NCBI RefSeq assembly: GCF_001293395.1 | Contig: NW_015438392.1 | Coordinates: forward strand, 62,001 to 126,000 | Direction: 5' to 3' | Length of the DNA stretch: 64,000 nt | Source: Leptomonas pyrrhocoris | Lineage: Eukaryota > Euglenozoa > Kinetoplastea > Trypanosomatida > Trypanosomatidae | Notes under the pieces: generated by a model | Seen by the model: only the letters and a program-made list of their open reading frames with translations | Database searches by the model: none | What the model was told of the DNA's origin: nothing | Program-made: the position numbers and the translations under genes | In this document: one piece after another, positions 28,300 to 38,000 of the stretch | Layout: each line of letters begins with the position of its first letter | Numbering within the stretch: the first letter of the stretch is position 1

Positions 28300-31296
28300 T
28301 TAGCTCCCGCGCTTCACCACCCGCTTATTCGCCTTATTCCCACGACCCTTAATGCGGCGCGGTCCGCGTTTGATGTAGCCCGGCACGCGCGCCGACGCGT
28401 CTACCGACTTGTAGTTGCGGTTGAAGCGGCTCTTGTTGAACTCCTTCACGGCGCGCCGCTTGCGGGCCCGCGCCGGCAGCTCAACGGAGGCTTTCTTCCG
28501 CTTACCCGTCTGGCCGGTGAGCAGCTGGCGGTCGCGGTTCTTCTGCGCACGGCTGCCGCTTCCGCCGTCGTCGTCGTTGTCGGCGCCGCCGCGGCCGCCC
28601 TCCGTCTCCGCGTCGTACCGGACGCGGACCGGCTCCGTCGTGCCCGCCACCCGCCGCGTGACGAGCTCGCCCACCACGCGGAAGACGGCGGGGTGGGCCT
28701 CGAGGAAGACCTGCAGCGTCGCGCCCAACGTGCCGTCGAAGCGGGCGTTGAAGGCGCCCCACTTGCCGATCAAGTTGCCGATGTCGCCGACGTACAGGGG
28801 GCGCGGCTCACGCGGCATCGCCATGAGCACCTCCTCCACGGCAGACTTGTGGAGGCGGTCCACCCGCCGCTGACGCTCGCCGGAAATCGGAAACGGCCTC
28901 CACGGAAGCTCGAGGAAGCCGTAGTCGTTGTCCGCGGCGGTGGTGGCCGTCTTGACCGCAAAACCGCGCAGCTTCTCGGTGCGGGAGCGCGGTGTCTCGC
29001 GCTGCGTGGCGCGGTGCAGCGGCTGCCGGCTTGACAGCGACACCACACCGCGCCCGCCGCCGTATGCGCCACCCCCTCCCGCTGCCGCTGCCGCAGCCGC
29101 AGACTCAGAAGACGACGACGCTGCACCTGACGCGGCAGTGGCGTTAGCGGCGGGTGTCGACGCGACCTTTTGAATCTGCTGCTTCTTCGTCGTGGGCAGC
29201 AGCAAACCTTCTGCATTTGGCAGCAAAGCACAGCACTGCAGATAGCTTTCCAGCGAGCCGACGTCGTACGCCAGCGTCACATCCCATTGCAGCCGGCGGC
29301 GGACCTCGTCCACGCTGAGCGAATACGGGCCGACGGCGTCGTAGATCAGCTGCATCAACGTCGTGAGATACGCGGCGCTGTCGGCGCCCAGCTTGGTGGA
29401 GTAGCGCTGCCGCACGCGCAGCACAGCCGCATTGCGTGCCTTCTCCACCCTGGCGAGACTCGACGGACCGGGAAGGTAGCGGTACAAGCCCCACGCCCGC
29501 GCAAACGTTTCCAGCGTCGCCGCGGAGGCAACGGTGAACAGGTGGCAGACAGTCGCCTGCAGCTGCAGGTTGGGCAGGCTGGTGTAGTAGTTCGCCAGCC
29601 GGGCCACCTCCCCAGCGGACGGCGCACTCGCATCCGCGATGGGGAGCTGCGGACGTGTGGTGCTCGCGAGCGTCGGCGTGGCAGCAGAGGCCGATTCATT
29701 CCGTTGCGTCTTCCTCCTCTTGCTCGCACTCCCCCGTGAGGCGGCGGCGACGGCTGCCTCCGCGACGTCGTCCTTCAGGCGGGGCAGCAGCCGTACCACC
29801 GCCGCGACGGCCCGCAGCGCGGCGTCGACCAGCGCCACCGTCTTCTTCGCATCGAACCGGGTCGACTGATCGGCAAAGAAGCGTGCGATGTGGGCGAGAC
29901 GGTGATGGGCGTGCGCGACGCCTGCGGCGCCCCAGTTGCAGCACAGCAGGTAGAACAGCGTCGACTCGAAGTGGCCGGGCAGGCGCTGATAGCGGCGCAC
30001 GAGACGGTGCAACGCGCCGGTGACGTCGCCGTTGGCGAAGCAGGTGCTGACCTCGTCGTCGAGGCGCGCAGCAGGTTCGTTTTTCGGGCTGAGGTGACGC
30101 GCGTCGTGCACGACGGCGTTGTGCGGCGGTGGCGGCGCCGCATCGTCGTGCTGCGCGCCGCTGCCTTCGTCTCTGTGCGCAGCAGCCGCGGCGGACATGC
30201 CGGGAGCCGGCAGCGTCACGGGCCGCCACAGCAGCGGCGCACCGTCCTCGCACTTCACCTCCACGTTCGTGTAGGTGTAATCTGCCGATGCATCGATCGT
30301 TGTCGCCTCCTCTTCTGCCTCGCCCGTGCCGTTCGGGCCGGTGAAGAACACGGCACGCGTCTGCACGCCCTGCAGATCCGCCGGCTCCACCACATCCGGC
30401 AGCGTCAGCAGCAGCGAGTGCGCCGGCTTCCCGGTCAGCCACAGCGAGGCCGCACCGCTGACGGCCGACGCCGTCGCACGCACGACCGCCGACGTCGCAA
30501 TCACCACGCGCTTGTGCGAGGTGAAGTACTTGGACGGAGTGCGGCGCAGCGCCTCCTCTGCACTTTCCGTCTCATCGCCGGCGCCACGCGAGGGGGGGAG
30601 GTTCGCCACGGCGAGATGCAGCATGCCGGTCAGTCCAACGCAGCGCGCCGCCCAGGCAAAGGCGTGGGCGCTGTACACGTCACCGGCTACCACGAGCACC
30701 TGCATCGACGCATGTGACTGGATGGACGCCGCTGTATACTGCGCGGCGGCCAACAAGGCCGACCACACGTAATCGCCTTCGTCGCGAGCAGCGGATGGGT
30801 TTTGATCGGTCGTGGCCGCCGCGGCCGCAGAGGGACGTACGACGGCGCGCGGCACGTCGAGCGGGAGGGCAGGCGCCACAACGGCCCAGTGATGCTCCGC
30901 ACACGCGGCGGCGGAGGGCAGCGCCGGCCACGGCGGAAACACCGCCGCACTCTGCGCCGCAGACAGCTCTTCGCCGCCGTTCCCCTCTTTCCCATCGCCG
31001 TCGTCCGCGGTGTCCCGCGCGCGCTTCTTATCTCGCTTCGACTTGTGGCCTTCAACGACCACCTCCGTCGCCTCTGCCGCTGCCGCTGCGGCGGCCGCCG
31101 GCTTGCGCTCTCGCACCACCCCGCTGCTGTGCAGCGTGTTGCGGTGCTCCAGCCAGTTATCCGCGAAGCACTTCTGCGAGCAGAAGAAGCCGCGGTCGGT
31201 GGCGCCCTCCGCCTGGCAGAGCGGGCACTGGAAGGCGGTCGTGGTGGTCGTGCCGCAGCCCTGACAGGCGACCTCGTGCTCCGTGTCCAGCGTCAT
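28300..31296 (-). CDS. C6H2 (MYND-like) zinc-finger protein with basic C-terminus
   Basis: 998 residues from ATG 31294-31296 (MTLDTEHEVACQGCG). The 28 codons above it encode CA-repeat sequence and start without ATG. Residues 11-56 form a C6H2 finger: C11, C14, C24, C27, C39, C43, H51 (or nearby) and H56, with the FFCSQKCF core typical of the N-terminus of methionine aminopeptidase 1, where the finger is tied to ribosome association. No peptidase domain follows. Next come Ala-rich sequence, a basic KSKRDKKRARD patch (possible nuclear signal), an alpha/beta-looking region (about 130-330), helices, and two winged-helix-like pieces (about 640-710 and 830-895; the second includes LYVGDIGNLIGKWGAFNARF). 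The C-terminus is very basic (GYIKRGPRRIKGRGNK). A role in RNA or ribosome metabolism is plausible but inferred. Confidence 0.88.
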   Translation of the reverse strand: MTLDTEHEVACQGCGTTTTTAFQCPLCQAEGATDRGFFCSQKCFADNWLEHRNTLHSSGVVRERKPAAAAAAAAEATEVVVEGHKSKRDKKRARDTADDGDGKEGNGGEELSAAQSAAVFPPWPALPSAAACAEHHWAVVAPALPLDVPRAVVRPSAAAAATTDQNPSAARDEGDYVWSALLAAAQYTAASIQSHASMQVLVVAGDVYSAHAFAWAARCVGLTGMLHLAVANLPPSRGAGDETESAEEALRRTPSKYFTSHKRVVIATSAVVRATASAVSGAASLWLTGKPAHSLLLTLPDVVEPADLQGVQTRAVFFTGPNGTGEAEEEATTIDASADYTYTNVEVKCEDGAPLLWRPVTLPAPGMSAAAAAHRDEGSGAQHDDAAPPPPHNAVVHDARHLSPKNEPAARLDDEVSTCFANGDVTGALHRLVRRYQRLPGHFESTLFYLLCCNWGAAGVAHAHHRLAHIARFFADQSTRFDAKKTVALVDAALRAVAAVVRLLPRLKDDVAEAAVAAASRGSASKRRKTQRNESASAATPTLASTTRPQLPIADASAPSAGEVARLANYYTSLPNLQLQATVCHLFTVASAATLETFARAWGLYRYLPGPSSLARVEKARNAAVLRVRQRYSTKLGADSAAYLTTLMQLIYDAVGPYSLSVDEVRRRLQWDVTLAYDVGSLESYLQCCALLPNAEGLLLPTTKKQQIQKVASTPAANATAASGAASSSSESAAAAAAAGGGGAYGGGRGVVSLSSRQPLHRATQRETPRSRTEKLRGFAVKTATTAADNDYGFLELPWRPFPISGERQRRVDRLHKSAVEEVLMAMPREPRPLYVGDIGNLIGKWGAFNARFDGTLGATLQVFLEAHPAVFRVVGELVTRRVAGTTEPVRVRYDAETEGGRGGADNDDDGGSGSRAQKNRDRQLLTGQTGKRKKASVELPARARKRRAVKEFNKSRFNRNYKSVDASARVPGYIKRGPRRIKGRGNKANKRVVKRGS

Positions 31297-32055
31297 GCGT
31301 GTGTGTGTGTGTGTGTCTGTGAGCGATGTGAGAGAAGAAACGGAGTCTAAATGGACGTTGAGGTGCTGCAGCAACAACAATGAAGTGCGCTGATCCGTGT
31401 TTCGCTTCCTACAAAAAGCGTGTTGCTGACGACGATGTAAAAGGTATGTAAATAGATAGATAATAAGGGAAGGACAGCAGCGAAGAAGGAGCCAGCGTAG
31501 GAGGGGAGGGGCGGTGCACGCGTGGGAGACGGCCGTGCATCACCGGCGCGTTCACTTGAACTAACTTGGGCCTTGGAAGTGAAGAAGGAAGAGCGAAGCC
31601 CGCTCGCACACACACAGAGCTGTCGCGGCACAGAGCAGACGACGCCGTCGGGTGCTCCTCAGAAGAAACAACAACTCTGGTGGACTACCCCTCCATTCAC
31701 GGAGGAGGCCAACACTTATGCGAAACCGGCCCCGGCGTACACGTCCGCTGCTTTTGCGATGGCAACAGTGCTAACTTCTTCTGCTATTCCGTCTTCCGGT
31801 TGATGCAGTCAGCGCTTCGCGTGGGCCCCCACCGCGTGCGTGGTGCACAGTGGAGTGAAGCAGAGAGAGAGAGAGACAGTACAACTTGGAGTTCTAAGAA
31901 AGCTCGATAAAAACACACAGGAGGAACTCTGCAGCAAAGTATATCTAGACAAGAAGAGTCAACGCGCGTTGGTGACGACGTCAGATCGGTACATCTAGCT
32001 CTCCATAAACAGGAATAATAATAAGAAGGAACACGCACGCATCGCACCTTCGCCA
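31297..32055. other. Intergenic region
   Basis: This is the 3' UTR of the 2758-residue gene plus the zinc-finger gene's leader. It is mixed sequence with a GA run near 31862-31875 and purine-rich plus-strand blocks at 31465-31515 and 31575-31600. No gene was seen. Confidence 0.6.
31299..31345 (-). promoter_or_regulatory. Spliced-leader acceptor followed by a (CA)9 5' UTR
   Basis: On the coding strand a pyrimidine-rich stretch (31345-31330) leads to CACAG with the AG at 31317-31318. It is followed at once by the CA repeat (plus strand (GT)9, 31299-31316) and the ATG at 31296. The predicted 5' UTR is thus only about 20 bases and almost wholly CA repeat. Confidence 0.55.
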
Positions 32056-35000
32056 TCACATTTGCTGGTACGGCTGCAATGGAGAGGGCGTCGGCGCGGC
32101 GTACCAGCGCTTTGTTGCCACTGCAGCTCGCTGGGAATCCTTTCGACGTCCGGGAGGCGAGTAAAACGGGCTCAATGCGCGCTGCGCGAACGGCGACGGC
32201 TGCGACGGCGTCCGCGATTGTAGGTACGACGGTGACGGCGCTTGAAAGACTCGGTAGCCAGCCGGAATGTCTAGATGGAACGGCTGCGTGGATGACGATG
32301 CACCGTTGGCTCGTTGCGGCTGTTGTGCGGACGGGTGTGGGTGTGGACTCTCGGCACCTGCAGCGGTAGGCGGCGGTGACCGTCGAGGCGCCATGCGCTG
32401 CGTGGACGTCCGCGTGCGTGCCGTGCGCGGCAGAACATCAGACCGAGGTGGGGGTGGGGGTTGGCCGCGGCGACGCTGTGCAGCTGCACGCTCTCGCCCC
32501 ACCCGACTCGCCACCGCGGAGCAGAACACGACGTCGTCATCGTCGAAGAAGCATTCGGCTTCGTCCGCTTCCGCCACCGCCGCCGACTCTCCCACGCTTT
32601 CGTTGGCGCGACCGGCCCGATCTGAGCGCGACGCCGGCGCTGCCGCAGAGGGAGTCCTCCTCCTCCCTGCTGCTGCTGCTGCTGCGGATGATGTCGAAGA
32701 AGGTGGTGCTCGTGGACGGAGTGCTTCTCGAAGTTCGTGGTGTGCCTCGCGCAGCTGCACCGCCGCACACCGTTCTTCAATATATTGCTGCGCCTTCGAG
32801 ATGGCTGCTGTTGTCGCCGGTGCTGGTGTGCGGCTGGCGCGTGCGTTCTCCTGCGGTGACGCGACGTACGACGATTGCTTGTAAAACACATCCACGTACT
32901 TGTAGCTCCGCTGGGGGCCGCCACGCCGTGCGAGGGTCGGCGATCCTCGCTGTCTCTCCTGCTGCATTCGCTGCTCCTCGTCTTCTGGTTGGTCTCCCGC
33001 ATCATCGTCACCGCAGTCGTGGAGGCTGCCGTTGGCGGGCGGCAACGCAGCTGGAGCGGGAAGATGGATGTGGTGGGGTCCGCGTAAGAGCTCTGCCACC
33101 GTGGTGGGCAAGTGCACCACGTCTCCGCTGCGGGCCGCCTGCCGAAACGCGTCTTCGAGCGTCATCGCGGCGGCGCGGCGGCGTCGACTGCGCGGCAGCG
33201 ACGTCGTGGCCACCACGTGCGCCTCAACACGCGGAGGGGTGTGGGGCGAGGCGGTGATCCCTCCCTCCCCTCGTCCCCCGCGTGCGGTGGCAGCGCACGA
33301 CAACCCCGGAGCAGCAGACGCATGCATCTTTGCTGCACCAAAAGGGCCGCTGCGGTCCCGCTCGCTCAGGGCAGAGGGCCACACCCCCGGCCCCTTCTCG
33401 AAGGGCAGACGCGTGATGAGCAGCGGGCCGGACGGCTCCTGCAGGCGTCGTCGCGAGCAGCCGCACTGCACTGCATTCCTACTCGTATTATCACGATTGT
33501 GAGGCGAGGAGGAATCTCCCCCCGGTGCGTCCGTGCTGCGACCCCCCGCTACCATCGACACCGTACCGTCTACCGTTGAGTCGGTGTGGTGGTGGTTCAT
33601 TAGCAGCATCGCTTGAAGCCGATCGAGCCGCTTCTGCTCCACCTGCGACGTCCACGCCGCCGTCGGTGCCGCGTGCGAAGGCGCAAGTCGCGCGTCTCCG
33701 CCACCGGCCACCCGACCCGGTGAGCTCAGAGGCGAGAGAGACACGTCGTGGGCGGCGAGAAGAGACATCTGCGGCGGCGGTGGTGGGACGCAACTGCCCG
33801 AGACGATCTCCATCACCGTCGGTGGCGGCGCCGGCCGCAGAGCAGCGAAGTCCCACACGAGCGGGGGAGATGGGTTTGCTGAGTGGGAGGTGATGGGCGA
33901 TGGAGACACGGACTTCTCTGCGCGGTGCATGTTGCCGTGGCGGGGCGGGAAGACCTCCCGTGCTGGCGTGCGTATCACCGACGGCTCGCCGCTGTCTGCC
34001 GCTGTCGACGCCTGCTGCTGCTGCTGCGTGGCGTCGTGGTTATCATCATCCTCGACGATATCCGCCACAGTCGCGTGTTGTTGCTGCGCATCCGGGTCGA
34101 GGTGCATCCCGCCCTTCGCTGCGTAGATGGCAGGCTGCTCCGCACACCGCGTGTCCACCCCGCTGCTCCTGCTGCCCTCCTCTTCCTCCATTACAGTGCA
34201 ACGAGAAGGAGCACGCGGCGCTGAGGGGGCCCATGGAAACCGCTCCCTACCTGGAGATCGCCCACGCGTCGCTGGCGAGGGTCTTCGCGTCTGCGCCGCG
34301 TCGTAGACGTACACGTCGCGGTCGCGGTAGCGCCGCGGTGACGTCGACGCGGCGGACGACCGGGCCGAGACGGGGGCCGACGGGGGCGACAGCACGCCCC
34401 GTCCTTTCAACGCCGCCGCCGTTGTTGTCGCGGGTGATGCTCGACGGCCGGACGGCGGCGAGGGAGAGGTGTACTTGCGCACGAGGGCGTCGTAGCCTTG
34501 CGCGGGGGAGCGGCGTAGGGAGCAGGGGATGGTGTGACGAGTGATGAAGAACGGACTGCCCCGCGACGACGACGGCAGGGCGGGCGAGGTGCGCCCGTGT
34601 GTGGGGCGCTCCGGCGATGGCGCGCTGACCGCCGCCTCCGCTTCCGCTGAATCCGGCTGGAGCGCACTTGGCTGCTTCGGCGTCTTCTCCTCTGCGGGCT
34701 TCCCTGCCGCCTCGCCGTCTCCGTCTTCTTCGTTCGCAACCGCCTGCTCTTTGTGTGAGTGCGGATGGCGGTGGTGGTGATGGTGGTGCGTCGCCTGCTT
34801 GCCGTCCGCCTCCGCCGTCTCTTCTTCACCTTCCGCTGCTTTCTGCGAAGAAGAAGAAGAGGAGCACGGAGCAGCTTTCGGGCGACGGCGTGTCTCGCGC
34901 ACTGCGTCCTCCGCACAACGCAGCGCGTGCAGCAAGGCGCTGGCTTCGGCGGGGCTGATGCCTTCCTGCGCTTGTAGCTGTTGCCGCGTCGGCAGCACCA

Positions 35001-38000
35001 GCGTCGGTGATCGCCGACTCTCCGTCGTCGTCGCACTGACGCCCGCCGCACTCTTTGCGCTCACCGCCTTCGGCATTTTCTGCCCGATCAGCCCACTCGA
35101 GGACGCGGTGGTGGTGTTGGTGGTGGTGTTAGCGGTGAAGGAAGTCATGTTGGTCAGATGCGGGGACGGCGAGGACGTGGAATGCAACTGCTGCGGTCGC
35201 TGCTGCTGCTGCTGCTGCTGCGACTGGGACGGGTGGTCGTTGGACGTGTGCGGCGACGGATTGGAGTTGGACGTCGGGTCCCATTGAAAAAAATGTGGTG
35301 CGGGGCCGAGATCAGCATTGTCTCCGTGGTGGTTCGCGCTGCCGGCGTCGACAGAGGCAGCGGCAGATTCCATCGAGACGGACACCGCCGCGTCGGAGGA
35401 GGACGTCGACGTGGCGGAAGACGACGCAGCAGACGGCGAAGATGACGAGCGGGCGTGCACATCTCCATCGGGTGCCGGCGCAACATCGTCCTCCTGCGTC
35501 GCTCTCGTCTTACCGTCGGGGTGAAGGAGGATGATGTAGTCATCATCGCTGCTGCTGCTGTTCGAGTCATCAAGCACCTCAACGCCCTCCTCTGCTGCGT
35601 CCGTCGCGCTCGCTTGCGCCGACTGACACGGTGGCGCAGACGCGCGTTCTTTCAGCTTTCTGATTGGTTCGGACTCCAACGACTCTGCGTCGTCGTGCCG
35701 GTGTGAAGGGCCTCGTTCTCCTCTTCGCTGCCGCTGCTGCTGCTGTCGTATCGCCGTGCCGCTCGGCGACTCCAACAGCGCTGTCCACGCCCGAATGGAC
35801 GCGATACGAAGCCCCTCACGGTCCTGCGTCTCCTCAAACGCGACGTCATCCAACGCGTCGGCGAAGGCGATGTCGACGGCTGACTGCAGCAGCTGCTTCT
35901 GCCGCAGGCGTGCCGCGAGCCCGCTGCGGTGTAGGTCGTACAACCGCCGACGCCCCGCCTGCTCCGCCCGCTCGACCACCTCGCGGCGCTCCTCCTCCTC
36001 CGCCATCCGACACATCGCGAGCTCGCGGCTGATGTGCAGCAAGTTGTTGATCTCCTCGTCCACAGACCCGTCGAGGGCACGCACCCGCTGACGTGCCACC
36101 CGCTCGTCTTCGCAGAGGCGCTGCCAGGCCAGCGCTTCGTGCACGCAAATAGGCGAGGGCCAGAAGGCGTCCGCCTCGCACTGCCGCAGTCGCCGCAGCA
36201 TCGTGCGCGCGCGGACTTCATCGTCTTCAATGACCTCGCGACACAGCAACTCATCCGTGAGCAGCGCTGCACCGCGCACGACGCCCGGTGATGCCCCGCC
36301 CGGGATGCCGCGCGTGCGCAGCAACTCCTGCACCTCCTCTCGACTCGTCGGCGCGGGAGGAGACGGCGGCAGCAGCTGTTGTGGGGAGCGTTGCGGCGAT
36401 ACGATCGATGCCGCTGCTGCCGCCGCCAGCGTCGGTGGGGGCTTCTGCACTCCCACGCTGCTTCTCCCCTCGCTGCTGCCTCTGCGATGGCGGTGTGTCA
36501 TGAGCGACAACACGGTGAAGGCTGCCGTCTCCTCGCGCAGAATGACTTCCCGCTCCTCCAGCATGTCCGTCATGATGCGACGACGGCCGTCTCTTTCGAG
36601 GTCCTGCACGACCGCCAGATCCGCCGCACGATGCTGGCGCACGTACTCGCCCACCACCTCGTCATCGCCGTTCCTCTTCGTCTGTAGTGGTGGGAGAGGT
36701 GCAGGCATCACGCGGCGCTGATCAGCCGGACCAGCAGCGACGGCGCTGTAATCTTTCCCCACCAGCGTCGCATCGTCGTCCTCCACCTCTACGTCTTCTA
36801 TTTCGCTCAGCGACTCCACATCGTCGAGGAGGTCGCGCGCGACGTGCGGACGACGAGAACGGAAAGCGCCACGTTGCTGCTGCTGCTGCTGCTGCACTTC
36901 CTCGTGTACGACATCGCGCGCATCGCTGCCGGCGACCTCAACGGCCGAGTCAGCTCCCTCCATTTGCTCTACCGCACGAGGCTGCTTGCGATAGAACTCA
37001 TCTACTGCAGCATCATCACGAGCAGCATCATCAGCAACAGAGAAGGTGCGTGGACTGCGGCCATCTACGGTTTGGTAGTCCTCATGTCCCACAGCCGCTC
37101 GTGGCAGACTGTGACGCGGCGCGACAACGTGGTACGCTTTAAAGCTGGAAGCGGATGACGACGACGACGACGATGCCGAAGAACGAGAGGATTTCGGGTG
37201 TGACAGCGCAGAGGTCCGTTGTGCCGTGCGGGTGGGCGGGGCGTTCCGTGGAGGAGGAGGAGGACCCGCGGTGGCGGTGGTGGTGGTGGTCGTCGCGGCT
37301 TCTTGCGCCGCTGGCGAGTCCGTGTGGTGGTGTGGGTGAGGCTCCTCCTCTTGCCGGCCGTCCTCTTCCTCCGGCGCGACCGGCCGTCGCGTGAGGGGCT
37401 CGGTGACTGGCGGTTGAAGCAGACACGCGTCTTCCGCGGATGCCATGGTGCTTGCGGCTGTGAAAGCGGGCTGTGAAAGAGTTGGTGAAGGGGCTGTGTG
37501 CTCAGCGTTGTCGGGTGGCCGTTCCTCCGACCCAAAGTCGATTTCCTTCGCGTCACTCGCCGCCGCGGTGTCGACTCCGCGGCGGCGGTCGCTGCTCTGG
37601 ACTTGTGGAAGCTCCGCCGCCGCAGCCGCAAGCGGCGTGCCGCCAGCACTGTCCGGGGTTTCCGCACCCCGCATGTTCCGCTCCGACGCGCCCGTGCGAG
37701 CCGCCGCTGCCTCCGTCAACACCTCCGAGACAGCCGCAGAGGAGCCGACGGGCTCGTCCGCTGCGCTGCTGCCCTCTTCCTCTCCCTCCTCCACGACCAT
37801 GCCCGCCGGCGCGTGTCTTGCTTCTGCCGGCTGTGCAGCCGCGGCGTCGGTGGTTTGGCTGGTTGTGTTGTCGCCCTCCGTCACGTCCTCCACGACCACG
37901 GGAGAGATGGCTGCTGCGGCCGCTGCCGTGAAGTCCTCCGCGTCCGCCTCATCTTTGGCGGTTTCGTCGTTCAGTATTTCTTCCACGACTACCGTCGGCG

